64,000 bases of DNA from Aggregatibacter sp. 2125159857 (GTDB taxonomy: Bacteria; Pseudomonadota; Gammaproteobacteria; Enterobacterales; Pasteurellaceae), in assembly GCF_017798005.1 (NCBI RefSeq), contig NZ_CP072548.1:496001-560000 (forward strand). Direction: 5' to 3'. How positions within the stretch are numbered: position 1 is the stretch's first letter; each line of letters opens with the position of its first letter. The notes under the pieces were generated by a model. That model did no database searches. It saw nothing but the letters and a program-made list of their open reading frames with translations, and was not told the DNA's origin. The position numbers were made by a program, and so were the translations under genes. This document shows positions 1 to 11,426 of the stretch, piece by piece.

Positions 1-618
1 ATCGAAGACAAAGACTGGGAGCGCGAGTGGATGGATAATTTCCATCCAATGCAATTCGGTAAGCGTTTGTGGATTTGCCCAAGTTGGCGCGACGTGCCGG
101 ATCCGAATGCCGTGAACGTGATGCTTGATCCGGGCTTGGCGTTTGGTACGGGGACGCACCCGACCACCGCGCTTTGTTTGGAATGGCTTGATAGTTTAGA
201 TTTAAAAGATAAAACGGTGATCGACTTTGGTTGTGGTTCCGGTATTTTAGCCATTGCGGCATTGAAGTTAGGCGCGAAAAGTGCGGTCGGTATTGATATC
301 GATCCGCAAGCGATTTTAGCCAGCCGCAACAATGCGGAACAAAACGGTGTGGCGGATCGTTTGCAACTGTTTTTATCCGATGCAAAACCGTCGGACTTGA
401 AAGCCGATGTGGTGGTGGCGAATATTCTGGCGGGGCCGTTAAAGGAGCTTTACCCGGTGATTAGCCAGTTAGTGAAACCCAACGGAGATTTAGGCTTGTC
501 GGGCATTTTAGCTACACAAGCGCAATCCGTGTGCGATGCCTACGCCGAGCGTTTTGTGCTCGAGCCGGTGGCAGAGCGCGAAGAGTGGTGTCGAATTACC
601 GGTAAGTTAAAGGCATAA
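1..618 (+). CDS. prmA: Ribosomal protein L11 methyltransferase, 5'-truncated by window edge
   Basis: The open frame runs from base 1, so the true start lies upstream; the 205 visible residues are the catalytic C-terminal part of a protein of roughly 290 residues. PrmA trimethylates ribosomal protein L11 in the cytoplasm using S-adenosylmethionine. The Rossmann methyltransferase core is visible: the GTGTHPTT segment, then [15 protein letters not shown] (motif I), the acidic GIDIDPQA that binds SAM ribose, and [10 protein letters not shown], the NIL motif typical of PrmA. The gene ends 26 bases before an inverted pair of uptake signals shared with convergent cpdA as a likely terminator. The family assignment is firm. 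Confidence 0.97.
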   Translation: MEDKDWEREWMDNFHPMQFGKRLWICPSWRDVPDPNAVNVMLDPGLAFGTGTHPTTALCLEWLDSLDLKDKTVIDFGCGSGILAIAALKLGAKSAVGIDIDPQAILASRNNAEQNGVADRLQLFLSDAKPSDLKADVVVANILAGPLKELYPVISQLVKPNGDLGLSGILATQAQSVCDAYAERFVLEPVAEREEWCRITGKLKA

Positions 619-643
619 TGCGTAATAAACGTCAGTAGGTGAT

Positions 644-692
644 AAAAAAGTGCGGTGGAAAAATATCACGTTTTTTCACCGCACTTGGTTTT
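644..692. terminator. Inverted uptake-signal pair, bidirectional terminator
   Basis: AAGTGCGGTG (648-657) and CACCGCACTT (677-686) form a 10-bp stem flanked by A-runs on the left and T-runs on the right. It sits between convergent prmA and cpdA, so it can stop transcription from both sides. It is built from two oppositely oriented copies of the Pasteurellaceae uptake sequence. Confidence 0.8.
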
Positions 693-699
693 TGAGAGG

Positions 700-1524
700 C
701 TAGTAACCGCTTTCCTGAAAATTCGGCAAGAATGAAGCCTGCTGAATCCGCTTGACGCGGGTCTCAATACGCCCGTCTGCATAGAGCTCGATTTCACGCC
801 AGCCCGGCTGAAGGGTATCAAGCGTAAAGCTGTTGCAGTCCGGTTTAAATTGCACACAGGTGGAAGGGGTGGCCATGACACGGTAGCCATGCCATGTGCT
901 ATCTGCCTGTTGATGAATATGACCATATAATAGGGCTTTAACGCGTGGAAATGGCGCTAACACGCCGGCTAATTCATGAGGATTGCGCAAATTATGCTGA
1001 TCCAACCAAGCTGAGCCGGTTGACAGCAAATGGTGATGCAACACAACAAGGGCATAGCGTTGAGGGTGCGCCTCTAACTTTGTTTTTAACCATGCCAGTG
1101 TTTCCGGTTCAAGTTGACCGTGCGGCACGCCTTGTACTTGGCTATCTAATAATAGGATTTGCCAATGTTCCCCTAATAAGAGGTGCTTTCCGGCATTGAC
1201 GTTGCCTTGGGTGAGATGCTCAACCATTTTAGGCTGAAAGTCATGATTTCCCGGAATCCAAAACACCATTTTTTCTAGCGATTTTACATTGTCGCAAAAG
1301 CGTAAATAACCTTCATCACTGCCGTCTTGTACCAAATCCCCTGTCGCGAGCACGAGATCATAGGTATAGTGGGCTTGTTGGATCTCAGTGAGTACTTGCG
1401 AAAAACTGGCTTGTGTATTAATTCCCAACAATTCCCCGTTGATGTCCTTGAATAAATGAGGATCCGTAATTTGTATAATACGAAAGACCTCTTGTTGGGC
1501 GTGATATTGATAGGTATTTAACAA
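700..1524 (-). CDS. cpdA: 3',5'-cyclic AMP phosphodiesterase
   Basis: A 274-residue calcineurin-like metallophosphoesterase that hydrolyses cAMP and so tunes CRP signalling, including competence control in Haemophilus. Metal-binding motifs appear in family order: QITDPHL (D-x-H) near residue 20, ATGDLVQD (G-D), PGNHDF (GNHD), VVLHHH and YGHIHQQ (GHxH). Length fits CpdA/Icc. The start is TTG at 1522-1524: AGGAG lies six bases upstream and no better ATG is present, so I keep TTG. It lies 57 bases downstream of nudF in the same direction, an arrangement also known from enterobacteria (nudF-cpdA), so the two are probably co-transcribed. Confidence 0.93.
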   Translation of the reverse strand: MLNTYQYHAQQEVFRIIQITDPHLFKDINGELLGINTQASFSQVLTEIQQAHYTYDLVLATGDLVQDGSDEGYLRFCDNVKSLEKMVFWIPGNHDFQPKMVEHLTQGNVNAGKHLLLGEHWQILLLDSQVQGVPHGQLEPETLAWLKTKLEAHPQRYALVVLHHHLLSTGSAWLDQHNLRNPHELAGVLAPFPRVKALLYGHIHQQADSTWHGYRVMATPSTCVQFKPDCNSFTLDTLQPGWREIELYADGRIETRVKRIQQASFLPNFQESGY

Positions 1525-1581
1525 AGTAAACTCCTCATATTAACTGCGCCTAAATGGCCTGAGCTGTCTAAACGCATGGGG

Positions 1582-2205
1582 TTATCGCCATTGCGTTTTC
1601 AGTTGAGGATAATTTAACGCTAACCATTGAAGCCCCATAACGGCAATGCCATTATCAATTTTGCCTTCACAAACCCATTGATAGGCGGTTTCTCGACTAA
1701 CGACATGAACGCGAATATCTTCATTTTCTTCCGCCAAACCATGCAAACCGCCAACTTGGGTGCTGTCCACTTTGCCGACAAATAAATGAATGCGTTCTAG
1801 TACGCCTCCCGGACTATCCCAAACGCTTAAGCAGTGTTGTAGATGGGTGATTTTTGCACCGGCTTCTTCTTCGCTTTCTCTTAATGCGACGGATTCCGGC
1901 GTCTCGCCTTCTTCTACCATGCCGGCAATCAATTCTAGAAGCCAAGGGGATTGGTTTGATTTTGGATCGTAAGCTCCAATGCGGACTTGTTCTACTAAAA
2001 CTACATTATCCAATATCGGATCATAAGCGATGACGGCAGACGCTGCACCTTTGATTAATAACTCACGGGTCACCACACCGCTCCAGCCGCCGGCAAAAAG
2101 TTTATGTTTAAATTTCACTTTATTTAGTTTAAAAAAACCGCGATAAACTGTTTCATCCTCTAAAATCTCAATATCCTGTTGAGTAAATTGTTGAAACTGA
2201 TACAT
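1582..2205 (-). CDS. nudF: ADP-ribose pyrophosphatase (Nudix hydrolase)
   Basis: A 207-residue Nudix enzyme that cleaves ADP-ribose to AMP and ribose 5-phosphate in the cytoplasm. The Nudix box is visible around residues 114-136: GMVEEGETPESVALRESEEEA, followed by the family-specific SPGGVLERIHLFVG segment. The start codon ATG at 2203-2205 is preceded by a GGGAGAG ribosome site. Length matches E. coli NudF (about 209). It precedes cpdA on the same strand. Recycling ADP-ribose links it to NAD turnover; nadR lies elsewhere in the window. Confidence 0.93.
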   Translation of the reverse strand: MYQFQQFTQQDIEILEDETVYRGFFKLNKVKFKHKLFAGGWSGVVTRELLIKGAASAVIAYDPILDNVVLVEQVRIGAYDPKSNQSPWLLELIAGMVEEGETPESVALRESEEEAGAKITHLQHCLSVWDSPGGVLERIHLFVGKVDSTQVGGLHGLAEENEDIRVHVVSRETAYQWVCEGKIDNGIAVMGLQWLALNYPQLKTQWR

Positions 2206-2320
2206 CTTTCTCTCCCTAAATGTTCGCCGGCAGTTAGGATACTTTCATTCTTCCTAAAAAAAAATGGAATTTTGGTTAAAATTTTCGGATCTTTGAAGTT
2301 GGTCACAAAACTGGGGAGGC

Positions 2321-2370
2321 GGAGAGCAACGAAAAAACCATGGTATGGCGTAATGAGCACGTTGCTCTCC
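2321..2370. repeat. Inverted repeat with 11-bp perfect arms
   Basis: GGAGAGCAACG (2321-2331) is repeated in inverse orientation as CGTTGCTCTCC (2360-2370), with a 28-base loop. It lies between the stop of the binding-protein gene and nudF. There is no T-run directly after either arm, so it is not a textbook terminator; it could be an RNA-stabilising hairpin or a small palindromic repeat. Confidence 0.6.
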
Positions 2371-2391
2371 CAACGTAAGAATGAGATGAAA

Positions 2392-3447
2392 TTATTTTTC
2401 TTCTTGCGTGATTTTAACCCAACGCTCAATGAGGCGTTTGCTTTCTGCATCAGCACCAAAGCGGATGAAGTCAATATCCAATAACTTCAGTTTTGTTGGA
2501 TCGCTGGCTTTCGGAGACGCCTTAGCGTGAATGTTCGTTGGAATTTGATAAGAATCGGATTCGCGCCATGGAATTTCTTGTGCTTCCGCATCGAGGACGA
2601 AATCCACGAAGTGTTTGGCATTTTCAAGATTACGTGCACCCTTGATAATGCTGACCGCACCCAGTGTGTAGCCCACACCTTCACAAGGCAAAATGCCTTT
2701 TACCGGTGCGCCTTTGTCTTTTTCACGTACATAACTATGCATAAAGGAAACATCCACACTCACTTCACCGGTGGATAAATTACCGGTGGCTAAACCGCTC
2801 TTGGAATATTGCGCCACGTTCGAATTGAGTTTTTTCAAGTAATCAAAGGCTTTTTCTTCACCCCAAAGTTGCACTAATGTCGTCAGAAAAGAATAGCCTG
2901 TGCCGGATACGCGGGGATCGGCATATTGAATTTGATTTTTGAATTCTGGTTTGAGTAAATCGGCAAAGCATTTCGGTTCCGGAATATTGAGCTGTTTTAA
3001 TTTTTCCGTATTCACACCGATGGCAACTTCCATTAAATAGATAATTGACGTGTAGTCGCCTCGTTCATCCATTAATTTTTTGAACTGTGGCATGATGTCT
3101 TTTTGTAATGGGGAGCGATAAACTGCCAGCAAGCCTTGATCAGCGGCTTGTAGGTGCGGTTCAAAGGTGCCGCCAAACCACACATCTGCCTGTGGATTGT
3201 CTTTTTCTGCCTTGATTTTACCCAGCACGGTGCCGGTGCTGTTGCGTACAAATTGGGTGTCAACATGATATTTTTCGGCAAAGCGTTTCGTGACTTTTTC
3301 ACAGGTGACATTTTGCACGCTGCAATACACGGTGAGTTTGCCTTCCGCTTGGGCGTTTTGCGTATAAAACAGCATTGGAAGCAAGCAAAGTGCGGTGGTT
3401 TTTAAGGTCGTTTTTAAAAGGGAATCATTTTTAGCAAGCATGGTCAT
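2392..3447 (-). CDS. Periplasmic substrate-binding protein of an ABC importer, AfuA/FbpA type, TPP-riboswitch controlled
   Basis: A 351-residue periplasmic binding protein. Residues 1-34 form a signal peptide (basic start, hydrophobic LCLLPMLFY stretch, AQA-E cleavage region). The mature part begins with KLTVYCSVQNVTCEKV and carries the ADVWFGGTFE and GTGYSFL segments of the AfuA/FbpA-like family, whose characterised members bind ferric iron or hexose phosphates. No permease or ATPase gene is adjacent, so it is an orphan here. The first ATG (3447) is preferred because AAGGA lies eight bases upstream. A TPP riboswitch in the leader (3540-3631) suggests that the ligand is thiamine-related, for example thiamine phosphate; this is inference. 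Iron or sugar phosphate remain alternatives. The family is clear, the substrate is not. Confidence 0.85.
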   Translation of the reverse strand: MTMLAKNDSLLKTTLKTTALCLLPMLFYTQNAQAEGKLTVYCSVQNVTCEKVTKRFAEKYHVDTQFVRNSTGTVLGKIKAEKDNPQADVWFGGTFEPHLQAADQGLLAVYRSPLQKDIMPQFKKLMDERGDYTSIIYLMEVAIGVNTEKLKQLNIPEPKCFADLLKPEFKNQIQYADPRVSGTGYSFLTTLVQLWGEEKAFDYLKKLNSNVAQYSKSGLATGNLSTGEVSVDVSFMHSYVREKDKGAPVKGILPCEGVGYTLGAVSIIKGARNLENAKHFVDFVLDAEAQEIPWRESDSYQIPTNIHAKASPKASDPTKLKLLDIDFIRFGADAESKRLIERWVKITQEEK

Positions 3448-3539
3448 TGATCTAATCCTTGATGAGATTGAAAAATAAAACCAGCTAACAACTCAACGGG
3501 GGAAATCGGCTGAAAGACGCCGTAGAAGCAGAGTGAAGT

Positions 3540-3631
3540 GCATTAGTTTCCTACGTCAGTGCTAACTGTATCAGGTTCACGGGTATTTCTCAGCTTCGTT
3601 ATTTAAGCGAACGAAGCACCCCGACTAACGC
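3540..3631 (-). promoter_or_regulatory. TPP (THI-element) riboswitch
   Basis: Read on the minus strand, the conserved thi-box elements occur in order: GGGGTGC, GCTGAGAAATACCC, GTGAACCTGATACAGTTAG, and CTGACGTAGGAAAC. The closing P1 stem pairs GCGTTAGT (3631-3624) with ACTAATGC (3547-3540). It lies in the leader of the substrate-binding protein gene, about 90 bases before its start codon. The expression platform between 3448 and 3539 is not obvious; I see no clean terminator with a T-run, so translational control is possible. Confidence 0.93.
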
Positions 3632-3636
3632 GCATT

Positions 3637-3665
3637 ACTATAAAATGTTACTTCGTGTTTGTAAA
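3637..3665 (-). promoter_or_regulatory. Promoter for the TPP-riboswitch transcript
   Basis: On the minus strand, TTTACA (3665-3660), a 17-base spacer and TATAGT (3642-3637) form a good sigma-70 promoter. The predicted start, about 3630, is at the first paired bases of the riboswitch, which supports both calls. Confidence 0.75.
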
Positions 3666-3846
3666 TGTTTTGTTATGTTTCATCTTGTTGTTTTTTCTGA
3701 ATTTCCTTTTCTTTTTCTGGAGGCAGCCTATGTCTTAACAGACTGTCTCAACAGACCGCGATTAATCAAAAAACGATAAATTCACAGAGATAATGTGTGA
3801 ATTATGTCCAATTTCAAGCCAGACGCGATTATTTTTCAATTTAAAC

Positions 3847-3874
3847 TTGCAATTTATTTTGAAATGAGTAGAAT
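3847..3874 (+). promoter_or_regulatory. Promoter of the initiator tRNA gene
   Basis: TTGCAA (3847-3852) and TAGAAT (3869-3874) are separated by 16 bases and lie 14 bases before the mature tRNA 5' end, the position expected for a monocistronic tRNA promoter. Confidence 0.6.
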
Positions 3875-3887
3875 AGCCCAACTCAAT

Positions 3888-3964
<77 letters not shown>

Positions 3965-3991
3965 TTTTTCATGATGTAACTTCTTTTTAAG

Positions 3992-4024
3992 ACCTGTTTT
4001 GATCTTTTTCAAAACAGGTTTTTT
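3992..4024 (+). terminator. Rho-independent terminator after tRNA-fMet
   Basis: ACCTGTTTT (3992-4000) pairs with AAAACAGGT (4011-4019), followed by a run of T. Confidence 0.85.
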
Positions 4025-4086
4025 CTTTTCTCGTCTTTATCGCGGCTGGCGTGAATGAATAATCTTTTTACTCACGCCACGCGTTA

Positions 4087-5874
4087 TTAACTATACATCG
4101 CCTCAATCTGCGCTTGATAGCGTTGCAAAATAACCTTTCGGCGTAATTTTAAGGTAGGGGTAATTTCTTCCAGTTGCGTGCTGAATGCCTGAGGCAACAA
4201 CGTGAAACGTTTGATTTGTTCCCACCCGGCAAGTTCTTTTTGTAACTCGTTGATTCGCTGTTCTAACATTTGCAAAATCTCGGAATGTTTGAGCAATTCC
4301 AAACGATCTTGATATTTGATGTTGACCTGTTTGGCGTATTCCTCAAGAGCAGCATAGCAAGGCACGATAAGGGCGGAGACATATTTTTTGGCATCAGCAA
4401 TGACCGCAATTTGTTCGATAAATTTATCTTTGCCGATTTTACTTTCCAACACTTGCGGTGCAATGTATTTGCCGTTGGAGGTTTTCATTAATTCTTTAAT
4501 GCGGTCGGTGATGTATAAATTGCCCTCGGCATCAAATTCGCCCGCATCACCGGTTTTTAAAAAACCGTCTGCAGTGAAAGCATCGGCGGTTTCTTGTGGT
4601 TTTTTGTAATACCCTTTCATCACCATGCCACCGCGCACGAGAATCTCGTTATTTTCGCCAATTCTGACTTCTGCGCCCGGCATTAAGCGACCGATGGAAT
4701 TGGCGTTAAAGTGGAGATCATCCCAGCAGGAAACCGTCGCGGTGGTTTCTGTCATGCCGTAACCCAGCTTAATGTTTAAACCGATACTGTGGAAAAATAA
4801 CCCGATCGTCGGTTCTAATTTGGCACCGCCGCAAGGCATCATGCGAATGCGTCCACCGAGCAGTGCACGTAATTTGCCAAGTACCAGCTTGTTGGCGAGG
4901 GCATACTGTTGTTTTAACAAAAAGCCGATTTTTTGTCCTTGGGCAAGGGCATCAAAATGTTGACGTCCGACTGCCATCGCCCAATGGAAAATCCATTGGC
5001 GTAGTTTGGGAGCGTTGTGCACTTTATCTAAAATGGCCGTATAAATTTTTTCGTAAAAACGTGGCACGGCACACATTAAGGTTGGTCGAATCTCTGTCAA
5101 AGCCGACCGCACTTGATTGGTGTCTTCAATGTAACAGTTGGTCGCACCGCGATGGAGCACATAAGCTACCCAAGCGCGTTCAAAAATATGCGATAAGGGT
5201 AAAAAGGAAAGAGATACATCGGTATCATCTACTTTCAGCGCCTGATCGTGCGCATTGAGTTGGTGCGCTAAATTCGCGTAATCCAACATGACGCCTTTCG
5301 GCTCACCGGTCGTGCCGGAGGTGTAAATCAGCGTAAATAAATCCTCTAAGCATTTGCCATCCAATCGTTGTTGTAATTCCACCTGATATTGCTCATCTGC
5401 CATCTCAATAAAGTCTTGCCAATGGCAGGCTTTGACGTGTTCATGCAAATGGAGCGTACTTTTCATTGCCACGATTTTTTCTAGTTTCGGGCATTCATCA
5501 ACGATTTCCAGCACTTGATCATATTGCTCTTGGTCGCCCACGAAAATGATCTTCATCTCCGCATTATTGATAATGAATTGGGCTTGTTTAGCGGTATTCG
5601 TGGCATAAATCGGCACGGTGACGGCACGCACTTGCAATGTACCGATGTCAGTGATTGTCCAACGCGGCATATTGTGTGAAAAAATACCGATTTTATCTTG
5701 AATATCAATATGATTTGCTAATAACGCTAAGGAAATTTGGTCAATTTGTTGTTGTAACTCTGACCAAGAAATAGACAACCAATTGTTGTCTTTGAAGTAA
5801 CGAAGTGCGGTGCGATTTGCCAGCGTTTTTGCTTGGCTACGTACACGGTGAATCAAATGAAAATTGAGATCCAT
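4087..5874 (-). CDS. AMP-dependent long-chain fatty-acid-CoA ligase
   Basis: A 595-residue adenylate-forming enzyme that activates fatty acids with ATP and CoA on the inner membrane face. Motif order is canonical: the P-loop [13 protein letters not shown] near residue 190, [12 protein letters not shown] near 370, KTGDAGEFD and [19 protein letters not shown] (hinge and catalytic lysine region) near 440-470. It belongs to the FAA1/long form rather than the FadD form, as in Haemophilus. ATG at 5872-5874 gives a full-length N-terminus. It stands alone, with tRNA-fMet convergent downstream and the autotransporter upstream. No fatty-acid degradation genes are nearby, so phospholipid or exogenous fatty-acid incorporation is a likely role; that is inference. 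Confidence 0.9.
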   Translation of the reverse strand: MDLNFHLIHRVRSQAKTLANRTALRYFKDNNWLSISWSELQQQIDQISLALLANHIDIQDKIGIFSHNMPRWTITDIGTLQVRAVTVPIYATNTAKQAQFIINNAEMKIIFVGDQEQYDQVLEIVDECPKLEKIVAMKSTLHLHEHVKACHWQDFIEMADEQYQVELQQRLDGKCLEDLFTLIYTSGTTGEPKGVMLDYANLAHQLNAHDQALKVDDTDVSLSFLPLSHIFERAWVAYVLHRGATNCYIEDTNQVRSALTEIRPTLMCAVPRFYEKIYTAILDKVHNAPKLRQWIFHWAMAVGRQHFDALAQGQKIGFLLKQQYALANKLVLGKLRALLGGRIRMMPCGGAKLEPTIGLFFHSIGLNIKLGYGMTETTATVSCWDDLHFNANSIGRLMPGAEVRIGENNEILVRGGMVMKGYYKKPQETADAFTADGFLKTGDAGEFDAEGNLYITDRIKELMKTSNGKYIAPQVLESKIGKDKFIEQIAVIADAKKYVSALIVPCYAALEEYAKQVNIKYQDRLELLKHSEILQMLEQRINELQKELAGWEQIKRFTLLPQAFSTQLEEITPTLKLRRKVILQRYQAQIEAMYS

Positions 5875-6023
5875 GGTTAAAAATCCAAAGTCAGCTAACA
5901 GTTGTGCGCTAATATAGCGGATTGAGGCTCAAAACTCTAGCCATAAAAACAATGAATAGGCATACACGGCAAGCAAGTTTATTTATGTAATGATCTTGCT
6001 TTTAGAACGACAAAGTGCGGTGA

Positions 6024-6061
6024 AAAAATAAGCGTTTTTCTGTTGGCAAGAAAAACGCTTA
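6024..6061 (-). terminator. Terminator of the autotransporter gene
   Basis: TAAGCGTTTTTCT (6030-6042) pairs with AGAAAAACGCTTA (6049-6061). Read on the minus strand the stem is followed by TTTTTT, 48 bases after the autotransporter stop. An uptake signal (6013-6021) sits immediately beyond the T-run. Confidence 0.85.
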
Positions 6062-6108
6062 TGGATTCTCTAAATGTTCAGACGGAATCTGAACGTGAAC
6101 GGTTTAAA

Positions 6109-8640
<2,532 letters not shown>

Positions 8641-8786
8641 CTTCGTTCCTTGTCGTGATTAATCAAGAGATACGTGTATTTTTATAATTCTCTTCGCTAA
8701 AAATATCACGTTGAATTTGTCGGCAAATTCTACTAAAAATGCCCCTTTTAGCTCAAGAACAAGTTATTTTCTGATTGCAGCATTTA

Positions 8787-8800
8787 ATGATCTTAATCAA
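8787..8800 (+). promoter_or_regulatory. Putative FNR site overlapping the sodA -35 region
   Basis: ATGAT-CTTA-ATCAA matches nine of ten bases of the FNR consensus TTGAT-N4-ATCAA. It begins 17 bases upstream of the -10 hexamer TATGAT (8810-8815), so it covers the -35 position, where binding would repress. Confidence 0.5.
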
Positions 8801-8862
8801 TTTTTATGCTATGATTTTCCCGTTTTTTAAACATGAATTTACTCAAACAAAAGGAAAAAATT

Positions 8863-9507
8863 ATGGCTTATACTTTACCTGAATTAGGTTATGCCTATGA
8901 CGCATTAGAACCTCATTTTGATGCGCAAACCATGGAAATCCACCACACTAAACACCACCAAGCGTATGTGAACAATGCCAATGCTGTGTTGGAAAATTCC
9001 CCAGAATTACAAGAACTTGCCGGCGGTTGCCCGGGTAAATTATTGGCTCATTTACATGAAGTTGCGCCTGAAAAACGCCCGGCATTACGCAACAACGCAG
9101 GCGGCCACTTAAACCACAGCTTATTCTGGAAAAGTTTGAAAAAAGGCACCACGTTACAAGGCGCATTAAAAGATGCCATCGAACGTGATTTTGGCTCTGT
9201 TGAAAACTTCAAAGCGGAATTTGAAAAAGCGGCAGCGACCCGTTTCGGTTCCGGTTGGGCATGGTTAGTGTTAGAAAACGGCAAACTTGCGGTGGTTTCT
9301 ACAGCAAACCAAGACAACCCAATTATGGGTAAAGAATTTGCCGGCTGTTCAGGCACACCAATCTTCGGTTTAGACGTTTGGGAACACGCTTACTATTTGA
9401 AATTCCAAAACCGCCGTCCGGACTACATCAAAGAATTCTGGAATGTAATCAACTGGGATTTTGCGAACGAACGCTTTGAAAAAGCATTAGCCGACGCGCA
9501 CCATTAA
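8863..9507 (+). CDS. sodA: Superoxide dismutase (Mn type)
   Basis: A 214-residue cytoplasmic superoxide dismutase. Metal ligands are visible as His in [13 protein letters not shown] (near residue 27), His in NHSLFW, and the DVWEHAYYL pair (Asp and His) near 175. The GGHLNHS segment and length fit the Mn-dependent SodA group of gamma-proteobacteria. The open frame extends to an ATG at 8833, but I place the start at 8863: AAGGA lies seven bases before it, and [10 protein letters not shown] is the usual family N-terminus. It is monocistronic, divergent from the autotransporter, with a putative FNR site in its promoter. Confidence 0.95.
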   Translation: MAYTLPELGYAYDALEPHFDAQTMEIHHTKHHQAYVNNANAVLENSPELQELAGGCPGKLLAHLHEVAPEKRPALRNNAGGHLNHSLFWKSLKKGTTLQGALKDAIERDFGSVENFKAEFEKAAATRFGSGWAWLVLENGKLAVVSTANQDNPIMGKEFAGCSGTPIFGLDVWEHAYYLKFQNRRPDYIKEFWNVINWDFANERFEKALADAHH

Positions 9508-9558
9508 TTTTAAGTCAGCCTCATGTCGTCATCTACACAGAAATTGTGTAGATGACGT

Positions 9559-10203
9559 TTAGGATTCATCCACTGCGTAACCTTGCGGTGGCAACAAGTT
9601 CCCATCTAAATAAGCACCATCGCCTTTTTGCGTTAAACGCCCGTCCATAAACCATTTTATCACTAAGGGATAAAACCGAATTTCTTGTGTTTTTACCCGT
9701 TCTTCAATGTCCGTGATGTTATCATCGGGGAAAATCGGCACTTTGGCTTGTAATACAATGGCTCCGCCATCCACTTTTTCATTCACAAAATGAATGGTCA
9801 TGCCGTGTTCCGTTTCACCGGCGTCTATGGCGCGTTGGTAAGTATGCAACCCTGCGTATTTCGGCAATAAGGAAGGGTGAATGTTGAGAATTTTTCCTGC
9901 AAAGCGTCGGGTGAATTCTGCGCTCAGAATTTTCATGTAGCCGGCAAGCACAATTAAATCCGCACCGAGATTGTCGATTTCATCACCAATATGGCGATCT
10001 ATGGCGAGGTTATCGGCGTAATCACGGCGCAAAAAAGTGCGGTGAAAAATACCCGCACTTTGGGCGCGTTGCAGTCCAAAGGCATCTGCTTGATTGCTGA
10101 ATACGCCGACGATTTCGGCATTGATATAGCGCGATTGGCAAGCATCAATGATCGCTTGTAAATTCGCACCATAACCGGAAATGAGAACAACGATTTTCTT
10201 CAT
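9559..10203 (-). CDS. purN: Phosphoribosylglycinamide formyltransferase
   Basis: A 214-residue enzyme of purine synthesis that transfers a formyl group from 10-formyl-tetrahydrofolate to GAR. It shows the N-terminal VLISGYGANLQAII (GAR binding), the LAGYMKILS segment, the catalytic LNIHPSLLPKYAG motif with Asn and His, and GMTIHFV with GGAIV around the catalytic Asp. Length matches E. coli PurN. The start ATG overlaps the purM stop by one base, so translation is coupled, and both genes share the PurR-controlled promoter. Confidence 0.96.
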   Translation of the reverse strand: MKKIVVLISGYGANLQAIIDACQSRYINAEIVGVFSNQADAFGLQRAQSAGIFHRTFLRRDYADNLAIDRHIGDEIDNLGADLIVLAGYMKILSAEFTRRFAGKILNIHPSLLPKYAGLHTYQRAIDAGETEHGMTIHFVNEKVDGGAIVLQAKVPIFPDDNITDIEERVKTQEIRFYPLVIKWFMDGRLTQKGDGAYLDGNLLPPQGYAVDES

Positions 10204-11243
10204 TAACGAATAACAACTTGTTCTTTATCGTCTTGGGCAAGATGTTGGATTTCACCAATGACCCAAGCTTTCTCACCTGCTTGTTGGAGAAGTCCTAGGG
10301 CAGTTTCCACATCTTCTTTCGGCAATGCCACAATCATGCCGACGCCGCAGTTAAAGGTGCGGTACATTTCGTGGTCGGTAATGTTGCCATGTTGTTGCAA
10401 CCAATCAAAGGCTGCCGGCCATTGCCAGCTGTTCTCGTTAATCACCGCTTTGACACTGTTAGGCAAGACGCGCGGGATATTTTCCCAGAAACCGCCGCCG
10501 GTTAAGTGGGCGATAGCGTGAACATCAACGTGTTTGATCAGTTGTAAAATGGATTTTACATAAATCTTGGTTGGTGCCAACAAGTGATCCGCTAAAGAAC
10601 GACCGTCAAGTTGTGCCTCGGCAGGATTTACACCGGCAACATCAATGACTTTACGAATTAACGAATAACCGTTGGAATGTGGGCCGCTGGACCCTAGGGC
10701 GATTAATGCATCGCCGACTTTGACTTGACTGCCGTCAATGATTTCGGATTTTTCTACCACGCCCACGCAGAAACCGGCTAGGTCGTAATCACCTTGGTGA
10801 TACATTCCCGGCATTTCAGCCGTTTCACCGCCAACCAAGGCGCAACCGGATTGTTCACAGCCGTTGGCAATGCCTTTAATCACGCTGGCGGCAACATCCA
10901 CGTCTAATTTGCCGGTGGCGTAATAATCCAAGAAGAACAACGGTTCGGCACCTTGCACCACCAAGTCGTTTACGCACATGGCGACAAGATCAATACCAAT
11001 GCTGTCGTGACGATTTAAATCAATGGCTAAACGTAATTTTGTGCCAACGCCATCGGTGCCGGACACCAAAATCGGTTCTTTGTATTTCGCCGGAATCGCA
11101 CATAACGCACCAAATCCGCCCAAGCCGCCGATGACTTCAGGGCGAGTAGTGCGTTTGACGTCAGGTTTAATACGCTCAACTAATTCGTTACCGGCATTGA
11201 TATCTACGCCGGCATCTTTGTAACTTAAGGATGGTGTACTCAC
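10203..11243 (-). CDS. purM: Phosphoribosylformylglycinamidine cyclo-ligase
   Basis: A 346-residue enzyme that closes the imidazole ring of AIR in the purine pathway, cytoplasmic dimer of the PurM/PurL superfamily. Visible motifs are [10 protein letters not shown] at the N-terminus, [22 protein letters not shown], and [13 protein letters not shown]. The frame remains open to 11342, but the proper start is GTG at 11241-11243: it gives the conserved [13 protein letters not shown]-terminus, while the extension would run through the PurR operator and the -10 box. It is the first gene of purMN. Confidence 0.95.
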   Translation of the reverse strand: MSTPSLSYKDAGVDINAGNELVERIKPDVKRTTRPEVIGGLGGFGALCAIPAKYKEPILVSGTDGVGTKLRLAIDLNRHDSIGIDLVAMCVNDLVVQGAEPLFFLDYYATGKLDVDVAASVIKGIANGCEQSGCALVGGETAEMPGMYHQGDYDLAGFCVGVVEKSEIIDGSQVKVGDALIALGSSGPHSNGYSLIRKVIDVAGVNPAEAQLDGRSLADHLLAPTKIYVKSILQLIKHVDVHAIAHLTGGGFWENIPRVLPNSVKAVINENSWQWPAAFDWLQQHGNITDHEMYRTFNCGVGMIVALPKEDVETALGLLQQAGEKAWVIGEIQHLAQDDKEQVVIR

Positions 11244-11301
11244 GATGGCTTCCCGTTGATTTATGAAAATAAAATGAATGAGGGCGCCATTGTACACGCT
11301 T

Positions 11302-11317
11302 ACGCAATCGTTTGCGA
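11302..11317 (-). promoter_or_regulatory. PurR operator of purMN
   Basis: ACGCAATCGTTTGCGA is a near-perfect palindrome closely matching the PurR consensus ACGCAAACGTTTNCNT. It lies 59 bases before the purM GTG, just upstream of a -10 hexamer TACAAT (minus strand, 11294-11289). Purine repression of purMN is the expected consequence. Confidence 0.88.
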
Positions 11318-11426
11318 GGTGTGAAACGGATTTTTCTCTCAAGGCGAGGTTTCAATTAGCTATTAGGTAGAAATTATGACAAAATGAACCACATAGGAAC
11401 CGTTCGAAATAAAAAAGGAGTTTGCT

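Noticed and set aside
945..1199. 84-codon plus-strand frame opposite cpdA
   Set aside because: Shadow of cpdA; the opposite strand encodes all metallophosphoesterase motifs.
3779..3803. AATTCACA/TGTGAATT inverted repeat as a CRP site
   Set aside because: Arms are eight bases with a nine-base gap, and the core does not match TGTGA-N6-TCACA; it is over 40 bases before the tRNA-fMet promoter.
11244..11342. N-terminal extension of purM to an upstream ATG
   Set aside because: It would run through the PurR operator and -10 box, and the family N-terminus begins at the GTG at 11243.
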